Below are positions 1 to 5,137 of a stretch of DNA of 9,625 bases, piece by piece. This stretch comes from Verrucomicrobiota bacterium (GTDB taxonomy: Bacteria; Verrucomicrobiota; Verrucomicrobiia; Chthoniobacterales; UBA10450), in assembly GCA_003218615.1 (NCBI GenBank), contig QHOD01000065.1:1-9625 (forward strand). The letters run 5' to 3'. The translations under genes were made by a program, and so were the position numbers. Positions within the stretch are counted from its first letter, which is position 1. Each line of letters starts with the position of its first letter. The notes beneath the pieces were generated by a model. That model made no database searches, was not told where the DNA came from, and saw only the letters and a program-made list of their open reading frames with translations.

Positions 1-508
1 TCCACTCCTTCAGCGCGCCGGTGCTTAAACCCGTACGGGAGCGCAGCCGGGCGATGGCGCGCCACGCCTCCGGTTCGTGTGGATCCAGCAGAGATGCGTC
101 GCGCAGCTTGGCGCTGGCCTCGTTCCATTTTTTTTGATCGATCAACGCGAAAGCCTGGTGTGCCAGCCGACGGGACTGCCAACCCTTTATTGCTTTGCCA
201 ACCGGCGGTCCAGCGAAGTACGTGGAGGTAGCGAGTGCCGCGACCACGAGAAGCGCCAGGAAGAAACGACGCCTGAGCCGGCGTCGCCGCAGCCAGCTAG
301 CCGGAGCCGGGCGCATTCCCTCTGCGAGAACCAGTAGTGCATACCTGAGCCGGCGTCGCATCCTCCGCCAGCTAGGCCACGACGGGCGCAATACCTCTGC
401 GAGGACCAGGAAACGACGTCTCCAGCGTCTCCGGCGTGGCGCCTTATGCACCCCTGGCAGCACCCGCTCGAGATCGTCCTTGGGTGCAACCCGACGTGAT
501 GGCGACAT
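1..508 (-). CDS. TPR-like inner-membrane protein with duplicated Arg-rich N-terminus (partial)
   Basis: The frame is open from an in-frame stop at 524-526 to the left edge, so only the first ~169 residues are visible and the C-terminus is missing. It starts MSPSRRVAPKDDLERVLPGV, followed by an extremely Arg-rich stretch (residues ~24-80) with repeated RRR..LVLAE units. A hydrophobic segment, FFLALLVVAALATSTYFAG, at ~82-100 is probably a signal anchor. After it come amphipathic helices of TPR type (AHQAFALIDQKKWNEASAKL, then LLDPHEPEAWRAIARLRSRTG). TPR proteins of this kind are common in exosortase and polysaccharide loci, where they act as periplasmic scaffolds; that role here is inferred. 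It follows the PEP-CTERM gene by 70 bp on the same strand. The start is uncertain: no good ribosome binding site precedes 508. ATGs at 361 and 316 are alternatives; each has a purine-rich stretch (GGAGG, GAGGGA) almost touching the ATG. Starting at 316 gives a short basic N-terminus ahead of the membrane helix. Confidence 0.62.
   Translation of the reverse strand, partial: MSPSRRVAPKDDLERVLPGVHKAPRRRRWRRRFLVLAEVLRPSWPSWRRMRRRLRYALLVLAEGMRPAPASWLRRRRLRRRFFLALLVVAALATSTYFAGPPVGKAIKGWQSRRLAHQAFALIDQKKWNEASAKLRDASLLDPHEPEAWRAIARLRSRTGLSTGALKEW
264..435 (-). repeat. In-frame imperfect tandem repeat, 72-75 bp period
   Basis: The plus-strand strings CCTGAGCCGGCGTCGC at 272-287 and 344-359 are identical and 72 bp apart. 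The block CTCTGCGAG occurs at 320-328 and 395-403, 75 bp apart. AAACGACG recurs at 264 and 411. Both spacings are multiples of three, so the copies stay in frame. They encode two versions of a ~24-residue unit with consensus LLVLAExxRPxxxSWxxRRRLR; a third, degenerate copy of its start merges into the membrane helix. This looks like a local duplication in the TPR-protein gene. Confidence 0.7.
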
Positions 509-578
509 ATCCGCGACTGATACTCACCCCAACTGCGCCGGGGTCAAGCGCTGGACTGACTAATTCGGACGCGCGCTT

Positions 579-1211
579 CTAGACGCGGCGGAAACTCAGG
601 CCGCGCATAAGACACTGGCGCTGGTACCAGCAGAGCACAAGCACGCCAAGCAGGCCAAGCAGGCTGCCTAGGTAAGTGCTGGGTTCCGGAATAACGGAGT
701 TAACCTGGATATTATCGACAAAAACGTGTCCCGAGGCATTGGTCGCGCCGCTGAAACAGAATTGGAGAAACAAAGTGGACTGGCTGTTAGCGCCGGTGGG
801 CAAATTGTCATTGATTATGTGAAAACTACCGTCCTGGTTAATGGCGATAGTGTCGAAATTAGTCCAGGTAGTCCCGTTGGTGCCATAAGCGAGATCGAGC
901 GTCGTGAATGCTCCTCCAGGTGCGGTAGTAACCGCCGCGATCGCGAAGCTTAGTGAAAGGTCGTGCAGCCCTACGGTGCTAAAAGAACCGATATCGAAAC
1001 AGTATTGCGTACTCGCGCTGCCTCTGGCGTTGCCCATCACGTCGAGCGCTCCACCGGCAGTGTCTGCGTCAAACGCATTCATCGTAGTGCCGGCGGATGA
1101 GTCGATTAAAAGCTGCCCCCCCGGAAACGCATTCGCCCTCGGGACGAGAAGACCCGTGAGCGCCAACGCGCCCGCTGCTGCAACTAAGAGCGAAGATTTC
1201 CGTAATCTCAT
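579..1211 (-). CDS. PEP-CTERM sorting domain protein
   Basis: A 210-residue exported protein and likely exosortase substrate. Residues 1-28 form a signal peptide (basic MRLRK, hydrophobic core, cleavage likely after RANA). The mature part (29-172) is rich in Gly, Thr, Asn and Ser and has alternating hydrophobic residues typical of a beta-sandwich, ending in VFVDNIQV, a pattern seen in jelly-roll domains of PEP-CTERM proteins. Cys71 and Cys152 could form a disulfide. The C-terminus carries the sorting signal: VIPEPS at 173-178, a hydrophobic helix at ~180-196 and a basic tail ending SFRRV. The tail after the helix (about 14 residues, with Cys200 and a Met) is longer than the usual short Arg cluster. 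Exosortases are known to act at PEP, releasing the C-terminal helix. The start is fixed by a strong ribosome binding site. It lies 271 bp downstream of the exosortase gene on the same strand, probably with its own promoter. Confidence 0.92.
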   Translation of the reverse strand: MRLRKSSLLVAAAGALALTGLLVPRANAFPGGQLLIDSSAGTTMNAFDADTAGGALDVMGNARGSASTQYCFDIGSFSTVGLHDLSLSFAIAAVTTAPGGAFTTLDLAYGTNGTTWTNFDTIAINQDGSFHIINDNLPTGANSQSTLFLQFCFSGATNASGHVFVDNIQVNSVIPEPSTYLGSLLGLLGVLVLCWYQRQCLMRGLSFRRV

Positions 1212-1220
1212 AATGTTGTT

Positions 1221-1227
1221 TCCTCCT
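1221..1227 (-). promoter_or_regulatory. Strong ribosome binding site of the PEP-CTERM gene
   Basis: The minus strand reads AGGAGGA, 9 nt before the ATG at 1211. It is the only near-perfect Shine-Dalgarno sequence in the window; all other genes here have weak or unrecognisable ones. This suggests the PEP-CTERM protein is translated more strongly than its neighbours. Confidence 0.8.
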
Positions 1228-1263
1228 ATGAATTGCTATTGCGCCAACTCTTCGGGCGGCATC

Positions 1264-1311
1264 GTTTTATCAGTTGTCTTCAGCATGGCAAGACTTTTTT
1301 TATTTTTTTTT
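1264..1311 (-). promoter_or_regulatory. Candidate promoter of the PEP-CTERM gene with A-rich upstream tract
   Basis: On the minus strand, TTGCCA (1291-1286) and TAAAAC (1269-1264) are separated by 16 bp, matching sigma-70 boxes 4 of 6 each or better. Almost directly upstream is an A-run with one T (1311-1295), resembling an UP element. Transcription would begin near 1257, giving a leader of roughly 45 nt ahead of the ATG at 1211. This is a match by eye, not a tested promoter. Confidence 0.35.
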
Positions 1312-1434
1312 GGAGGGGCGTTTGACTCGTTAGCTCCCGCTTTCTCGCTCGAATGAGCTGCCCGTCGATGCCGCTCAACTCCCCTCGGGTCGATTCTGCT
1401 AAACAGCCACTTAATGAGATTGGCGCCTGACCCG

Positions 1435-1461
1435 GCTTCGCTGCGCTGTGGCGCAGGAAGC
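1435..1461 (-). other. Stem-loop between exosortase and PEP-CTERM genes
   Basis: CTGCGC (1441-1446) and GCGCAG (1451-1456) form a perfect stem around a four-base loop. It extends outward as CTTC/GAAG plus one G-C pair, with a single bulged G at 1440, giving about 11 pairs. It lies 22 bp past the exosortase stop codon. No T-run follows on either strand, so it is not a classical intrinsic terminator. It could mark the 3' end of the exosortase mRNA or weaken read-through into the next gene. Confidence 0.45.
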
Positions 1462-1482
1462 AGAGACGCCCTGCAATACAAG

Positions 1483-3264
1483 TCACTGGCTGCCCGGCTT
1501 TGCGAAAACGACTTCGCGAACCAGTTCGCTGAAGCGCGATTCCGCGTCCGCTGCCGGGATTTCGTCGCGGCTGACGAACACGACCTCCATCACCTGCTGG
1601 CCCAAATGTCGCTGCCCTTCGAGGACCCGGCGAATACGTTTATTACGGGTCAATTTGTGACGAGGAGCAGTCATTTGCGGCAGTTTCGAGTCTATGGCAG
1701 AACCGCTCGGCACGCGATCTTCCGATAAACAATAGAACGTATGCGCGACTCGCTGCCCCGATTTTTTGGGTTTACGGATACGAAATTCCAAATGACGAAA
1801 TGGCAAGGCAAACGAGTTGGCGGTCGGATAGGTGTGCACTCCGGTGTCTGCCACCTGCTTCCAGCCGGCCGCGGGCAAACAGATATCGGGCCGATGCGTG
1901 CGCGCGCGAATAACGCTCGAACTTCCCGGGTTCCAACGAAAAGCGTACAATTTGCACTGCATGGCAGCAGGCTGTTCGACAGAGCTGGAACTCTCTCCAA
2001 GCTTTGCAGGGGTCACATCCCACGCGAATGCATGCCCGTCATTGTAGCGGAGCGTGTCCCGCACGTATTCGTCGATTTCGGTTTCATGAAAACCGGGCGC
2101 ATCCTTCGGCCAACGCACAGTCCACTCCGGCAGCGGCGTGACATTTCGCTCGTGCGCGCGATACCAGGCTTCGCATCCAATTTCGACAAACGCCAGCCAG
2201 CAGAAAACGAGAAGAAAGCAGGAAGTAGGAAGCAGGAAGTAGGAACGTTGGGAAAGTAAGGGAAGTTGACCGCTGGTCTCAGACTTCTGACTTCCGCCCT
2301 CTGCCTTTCCTCGGCCGAGCAGGATGGCAAGGAGCAGCGAACCGGCAAAAACGGCGACAACGATGGAATAGCCCGCGAAATCATGCCAGTGACTGACTGC
2401 CCCGAGATTCTTGCTTGCACCGATCCAGACGAGAAAAAGTGCGCGGGCGCAATTTCCAATGAAGGCAATGGCAATTGCGCCGGCCACGAGCGCAGCGCGA
2501 TTCAGGATCGACAATCGCTTCAGTTCGCCGAAGAGCAGACCAATCATGAGCGACGTTTGTAACGAGCGCACACCGCTGCACGCTTCGTTGATCCCTACAA
2601 CTCCGTTGGAAAGGCGGATTAGATTGCCTTCGACCTGCGTGGGAATTCCAGATAAGGTCGCTGCTTCGCTCGCGATCGCCGCCACAGCACGCATCAAGTC
2701 CTGGACAATTGGACCCTCGACCGGCGTGAGCCACGGAACGGCAATGGACGCGAAAAGAATCGGGAATGCGAAATGTCGCAGCCACGGCGTGCCGCCAGTG
2801 TACCACAGATATAAGAGGGTCAGGGTGGTAACGGCGGCGGCGTGCAGCCAATTGATCAGGCGCCAATCAGGATTTGCGATTTCAAGAAGACGAACCGGCA
2901 AAAGTATCAGGAGCGCAGGGACCGCAATCAAGCTGGCCAGGAACGCCCGGCGATTATTTGCGGCCCGCTTTCTTCGACTTCTGATCTCTGGATCCGGCCG
3001 ATCTTGCCAGCGCAACCAAAAGAGAAAGAGCGCGAAAACTGGAACGAACCAGCCATAATTATATTGCTCGTTGATCGACCACTCGTTGCTCAATTGCCGG
3101 AAAAGGATAAACCAAAGCGCGCCGATGGCGGCGACAACCAGCGCGGTGCGAGCAAGAGGGCGGTTGCTTCGCGCGGTTACGGGCTGTGTTTGCGTGAGAA
3201 CGGAATTCAATCTGCGCTGATTATATCGCAAAAGCCGTAGGATGAAAGCGCGGCCGACGGTCAT
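1483..3264 (-). CDS. Exosortase with C-terminal EpsI (DUF3485) domain
   Basis: A 593-residue polytopic inner-membrane protein. Residues ~38-318 form the exosortase core, with several membrane helices and the family's three catalytic signatures: Cys229 in NEACSGVRS, Arg274 in GNCARALFLVW and His294 in SHWHDFAGY. This cysteine transpeptidase-like family cleaves and transfers proteins with PEP-CTERM-type tails. After a low-complexity linker (~319-341) and a last membrane helix (~342-362), residues ~370-593 form an EpsI-type domain marked by HRPDICLPAAGW at 457-468 and predicted to be periplasmic. EpsI-like domains occur as separate proteins or fused to exosortases in exopolysaccharide loci; their chemistry is not settled. 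The start at 3264 has only a weak AGGTG upstream. The gene is divergent from the FecR-like gene (97 bp apart) and upstream of the PEP-CTERM gene it probably serves. The exosortase subtype cannot be assigned by eye. Confidence 0.93.
   Translation of the reverse strand: MTVGRAFILRLLRYNQRRLNSVLTQTQPVTARSNRPLARTALVVAAIGALWFILFRQLSNEWSINEQYNYGWFVPVFALFLFWLRWQDRPDPEIRSRRKRAANNRRAFLASLIAVPALLILLPVRLLEIANPDWRLINWLHAAAVTTLTLLYLWYTGGTPWLRHFAFPILFASIAVPWLTPVEGPIVQDLMRAVAAIASEAATLSGIPTQVEGNLIRLSNGVVGINEACSGVRSLQTSLMIGLLFGELKRLSILNRAALVAGAIAIAFIGNCARALFLVWIGASKNLGAVSHWHDFAGYSIVVAVFAGSLLLAILLGRGKAEGGSQKSETSGQLPLLSQRSYFLLPTSCFLLVFCWLAFVEIGCEAWYRAHERNVTPLPEWTVRWPKDAPGFHETEIDEYVRDTLRYNDGHAFAWDVTPAKLGESSSSVEQPAAMQCKLYAFRWNPGSSSVIRARTHRPDICLPAAGWKQVADTGVHTYPTANSFALPFRHLEFRIRKPKKSGQRVAHTFYCLSEDRVPSGSAIDSKLPQMTAPRHKLTRNKRIRRVLEGQRHLGQQVMEVVFVSRDEIPAADAESRFSELVREVVFAKPGSQ
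2217..2295 (-). repeat. 7-bp/14-bp simple repeats inside the exosortase gene
   Basis: On the plus strand a 14-bp unit, AGCAGGAAGTAGGA, occurs twice back to back (2217-2230, 2231-2244); each copy is two related 7-mers. A looser run of GGAAGT-like words follows to ~2268, and GACTTCT/GACTTCC forms another 7-mer pair at 2282-2295. The 14-bp pair encodes residues 341-349 (SYFLLPTSC) of the exosortase, the start of the helix anchoring the EpsI domain; the second 7-mer pair encodes residues 324-328 of the linker. Confidence 0.8.
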
Positions 3265-3361
3265 GGAACACCTGATACTTCGGATGCGGGCCTAACGAGT
3301 GGATAATTCTGTTTTTTGTGATTTCAAATTGGCCCGCAACACGCTTCTTTAAAAGCAGGCA
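3265..3361. promoter_or_regulatory. Divergent intergenic region, exosortase / FecR-like gene
   Basis: These 97 bp separate two genes pointing away from each other, so promoters for both are expected here. The middle (3301-3330) is AT-rich, unlike the flanks. On the minus strand TTGAAA (3331-3326) followed at 16 bp by TATCCA is a poor sigma-70 match. On the plus strand no convincing box pair is visible, and the FecR-like gene has only a weak GCAGG ahead of its ATG. No clear operator was found. Confidence 0.35.
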
Positions 3362-4135
3362 ATGGACGATTCATCAAAATATCGGCGAATGTTCCGGGCC
3401 CTCGCCGCCGGCATTTGTCTGCCACTAATCTTTAGCGGGTGCGGCAAGCCTGGCGATCGTGCGGTATTGGCAAACGTGATTTTTGTCCGGGGCAATGTCG
3501 TATTCGACAACGGAAAAGAACGCGCCCGTCATTCGCAATCAGTGACCACCGCGACGAAGCTCTCCGCTGGGGACCGATTCGAAACATTGCCGGATGCAGC
3601 GGCCGCGCTTTCGCTGATTCCTGGGATTTTTATACAAATCGGAGGAGGAACGGAAATCGTAATTGAAGAATTGCGGGTTTGGAAACGAGGCGACGCGATG
3701 GTGGATGCGATGAGGTCGCGGCTGGCAACGCTTCGCATAAATCGCGGTGTGATCCGCGCGTTCCTTCCAGACGCTGGATCGGGGCAATGCGAATTGAAAG
3801 TGCAAACCGATCTCGGAACCGTGGCCGCTCAACGCGGAGCGCTCGTTTCGGTGCGGTGGACGAACGGAGCGGTTCGCATCGTGTGCGTGGATGGCGAAGT
3901 CCACTGGCGCAGCGCGACTGGCGGACGTGTGGATGATATTCCGGAAGGGTACTTTCAGGATCATGCGCGGAACGCCGTTTCGAGCAATAGTTTTAAACCC
4001 GAGCCGACACCAGTTTCGGACGATGCGGGAGCGCAAAACGACGTTGCGACCGCACTCGATGCCGCGGCCGCATTTGAGGAATTCATCTTGCGCGTTCGCA
4101 ATGCGCCGGCTCCAAAAAGCAGTCACACCCAGTAA
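3362..4135 (+). CDS. FecR-domain protein, probable lipoprotein
   Basis: A 257-residue exported protein. A short hydrophobic N-terminus (FRALAAGICLPLIFSGC) ends in a lipobox-like IFSGC with Cys27; Phe at -3 is unusual, so lipidation is likely but not certain. Residues ~66-180 fit the FecR fold: LSAGDRFETLPDAAAAL, a turn with GIFIQIGGGTEIVIEEL, LRINRGVIRAFL, then KVQTDLGTVAAQRGALVSV and a closing VRIVCVDGEV. Residues 205-257 are low-complexity and Pro/Ala-rich. Classical FecR proteins are regulators paired with an ECF sigma factor and TonB receptor. Neither is present, and there is no cytoplasmic anti-sigma region, so this is more likely one of the structural FecR-domain proteins common in exosortase and polysaccharide loci. 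An alternative ATG at 3389 would leave MFRALAAGI as a shorter signal. It is divergent from the exosortase gene, and a 299-bp gap separates it from the downstream export genes. Confidence 0.8.
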   Translation: MDDSSKYRRMFRALAAGICLPLIFSGCGKPGDRAVLANVIFVRGNVVFDNGKERARHSQSVTTATKLSAGDRFETLPDAAAALSLIPGIFIQIGGGTEIVIEELRVWKRGDAMVDAMRSRLATLRINRGVIRAFLPDAGSGQCELKVQTDLGTVAAQRGALVSVRWTNGAVRIVCVDGEVHWRSATGGRVDDIPEGYFQDHARNAVSSNSFKPEPTPVSDDAGAQNDVATALDAAAAFEEFILRVRNAPAPKSSHTQ

Positions 4136-4172
4136 GACCCAAACAGCCCTGATCCCCGTAAAGACCGGTGGG

Positions 4173-4188
4173 GGGAGAGATTTCTCCC
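4173..4188 (+). terminator. Weak terminator-like hairpin after the FecR-like gene
   Basis: GGGAGA (4173-4178) and TCTCCC (4183-4188) form a perfect 6-bp stem with a GATT loop, 38 bp past the stop codon. The sequence that follows is A-rich rather than T-rich, so it lacks the U-tract of an intrinsic terminator. It may still end or stabilise the FecR-like transcript. Confidence 0.3.
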
Positions 4189-4234
4189 GGAAAAGCGCCC
4201 CAAAAAAATCTCAAAAAAAAAGTTAATTTTACGG

Positions 4235-4264
4235 TTGACTTCAATCTCGCGCCTCCCTCAAGAT
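4235..4264 (+). promoter_or_regulatory. Candidate promoter P1 of the export operon
   Basis: TTGACT at 4235-4240 matches five of six bases of the sigma-70 -35 box. CAAGAT at 4259-4264, 18 bp later, is a weak -10 match (3 of 6) but is repeated in P2. A-runs at 4202-4208 and 4213-4221 lie upstream and could act as an UP element. The leader from here would be about 165 nt. Confidence 0.45.
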
Positions 4265-4351
4265 GGTGGGAAGTTGGAAAAAATGCCCTGCCTAATAAAT
4301 GACTAAGATCGGCCGCAAAACGAGGTCCTAGAAAAAATGTTGAATTTGCGC

Positions 4352-4379
4352 TTGACTGAATACCGCGTGCCCCCAAGAT
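4352..4379 (+). promoter_or_regulatory. Candidate promoter P2 of the export operon
   Basis: TTGACT at 4352-4357 and CAAGAT at 4374-4379 with a 16-bp spacer, preceded by an A-run at 4332-4337. It is the second copy of the element seen at P1. Transcription would start near 4386, inside a short palindrome, about 50 nt before the ATG at 4435. Confidence 0.5.
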
Positions 4380-4382
4380 GGA

Positions 4383-4392
4383 TGTCGCGACA
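4383..4392. promoter_or_regulatory. 10-bp palindrome at the P2 start site, possible operator
   Basis: TGTCGCGACA is a perfect palindrome placed 3 bp after the P2 -10 box, where a repressor could block initiation. P1 has no equivalent at this position. A 10-bp palindrome somewhere in a few hundred bases is not rare, so only its position is suggestive. Confidence 0.25.
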
Positions 4393-4434
4393 CGAACTGA
4401 TAACAATAAACCGTAGAAAGATCCTGCTAAAATT

Positions 4435-5106
4435 ATGAGCTCGAAACCAAAAATTACAATAATCACAATTGTAGCGACCGTGGTTCTGGCCATTGTCGCT
4501 TCCTCCATACAAGCGGCGCCGTCGAGTGAAATCCAGCGCGCCGTCGCTAAATCGGGAGCACCAAGCGCAAGCCAGGCTTCGCCGGATGTTTTTCTACACG
4601 CATTTTCGTCGGTGGTCGTGCGCGCGCGAGGAAACGCCGCGGCTTACGTTGCAGCGGCGATCGCTATGCGGCACGATCTCGCTCCTCAAATCACAGTTGC
4701 AGCATTAAGAGCGAACCATACCGGTCGCAACAAAGTGGTCGGGCAAGAAGCTTCGTGCGACTGGGCGGATCCAATCGTTCGCACAGCCATTGCAGCGGCT
4801 CCATCGCAATCTGCCGCCATTGTGCGAGCTGCGGTCGATGCTGAGCCTTACGCGCGGGCGTGTATCCTCGCATGCGCTGGAACGCGCGATCCTTGTAAGG
4901 ACCTTACCCTCGCGTACACCAGGCGGCATGACGGTAAGGAGGTTGTTGGTGGCAAAGAGGTATTAAACCCTTGCCCAGAGGTCCCACCGTCGCTCTACCT
5001 GCGTCCGCCGGGAATCGATGTCGGAAATGTGAACAGTAGCATTATCGGCACAATCAATCCGGCCAACCTCGGCCAGGGAGGCATTGTATCACCGGAGCAA
5101 CGTTAG
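4435..5106 (+). CDS. Exported Ala-rich, five-cysteine protein of unknown function
   Basis: I do not recognise this 223-residue protein. Residues 1-28 look like a signal peptide: SSKPK, the hydrophobic ITIITIVATVVLAIVASS, then a likely cut after IQAA. Residues ~50-150 are helical and Ala-rich with loosely repeating ~16-residue units (PIVRTAIAAAPSQSA, AIVRAAVDAEPYA; an earlier similar AAAYVAAAIAMRHDLAP). Five cysteines (108, 143, 147, 154, 180) would be oxidised in the periplasm; an odd number leaves one free or intermolecular. Residues 165-180 hold DGKEVVGGKEVLNPCP, and the last 40 residues are Pro/Gly/Asn-rich (YLRPPGIDVG, INPANLGQGG). It is the first gene after the duplicated promoter and sits 31 bp before the beta-barrel gene, so it is probably co-transcribed and may be an accessory factor of the export machinery. 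No strong ribosome binding site is visible. Confidence 0.78.
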   Translation: MSSKPKITIITIVATVVLAIVASSIQAAPSSEIQRAVAKSGAPSASQASPDVFLHAFSSVVVRARGNAAAYVAAAIAMRHDLAPQITVAALRANHTGRNKVVGQEASCDWADPIVRTAIAAAPSQSAAIVRAAVDAEPYARACILACAGTRDPCKDLTLAYTRRHDGKEVVGGKEVLNPCPEVPPSLYLRPPGIDVGNVNSSIIGTINPANLGQGGIVSPEQR

Positions 5107-5137
5107 AGATGATTGGCTTCTATCATTAACCGCGACT

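Larger units (their letters stand above)
4213..4381 (+). repeat. Two diverged direct copies of a ~50-bp promoter-like element
   Basis: The 299 bp between the FecR-like gene and the next gene (4136-4434) hold no credible gene but do hold this duplication. Copy 1 (4213-4266) and copy 2 (4331-4381) share the same order of parts: an A-run, GTTAATTTT or GTTGAATTT, TTGACT, a C-rich spacer beginning with a shared AAT-containing stretch, then CAAGATGG. The copies start about 117 bp apart. The similarity spans more than the two boxes, which points to a duplication rather than chance. Confidence 0.6.

Noticed and set aside
195..563. 122-residue plus-strand frame over the start of the TPR-like gene
   Set aside because: Composition is Arg/Ser-rich shadow. 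The minus-strand frame instead gives a membrane helix and TPR-like helices that continue to the window edge.
1286..1311. TGGCAAG resembling a sigma-54 -24 element
   Set aside because: It is on the plus strand, opposite the PEP-CTERM gene, and has no matching -12 GC element at the right distance.
2217..2295. Repeat cluster as a CRISPR array
   Set aside because: Units are 7-14 bp, adjacent and without spacers, and they lie within a coding region.
1741..3240. Several long open frames on the plus strand across the exosortase gene (for example 1741-2259 and 2411-3058)
   Set aside because: They are antisense to a gene with clear family motifs, have Arg/Ser/Pro-rich shadow composition, and show no signal peptide, domain or ribosome binding site.
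4083..4508. 141-residue minus-strand frame covering the gap before the five-cysteine protein gene
   Set aside because: It runs antisense through the ends of two plus-strand genes and the duplicated promoter. Its repeated STFFL/LTFFL strings simply reflect the duplicated A-rich element.
5084..5137. Longer start for the beta-barrel gene
   Set aside because: It overlaps the preceding gene by 23 bp and would bury the signal peptide behind 18 extra residues.
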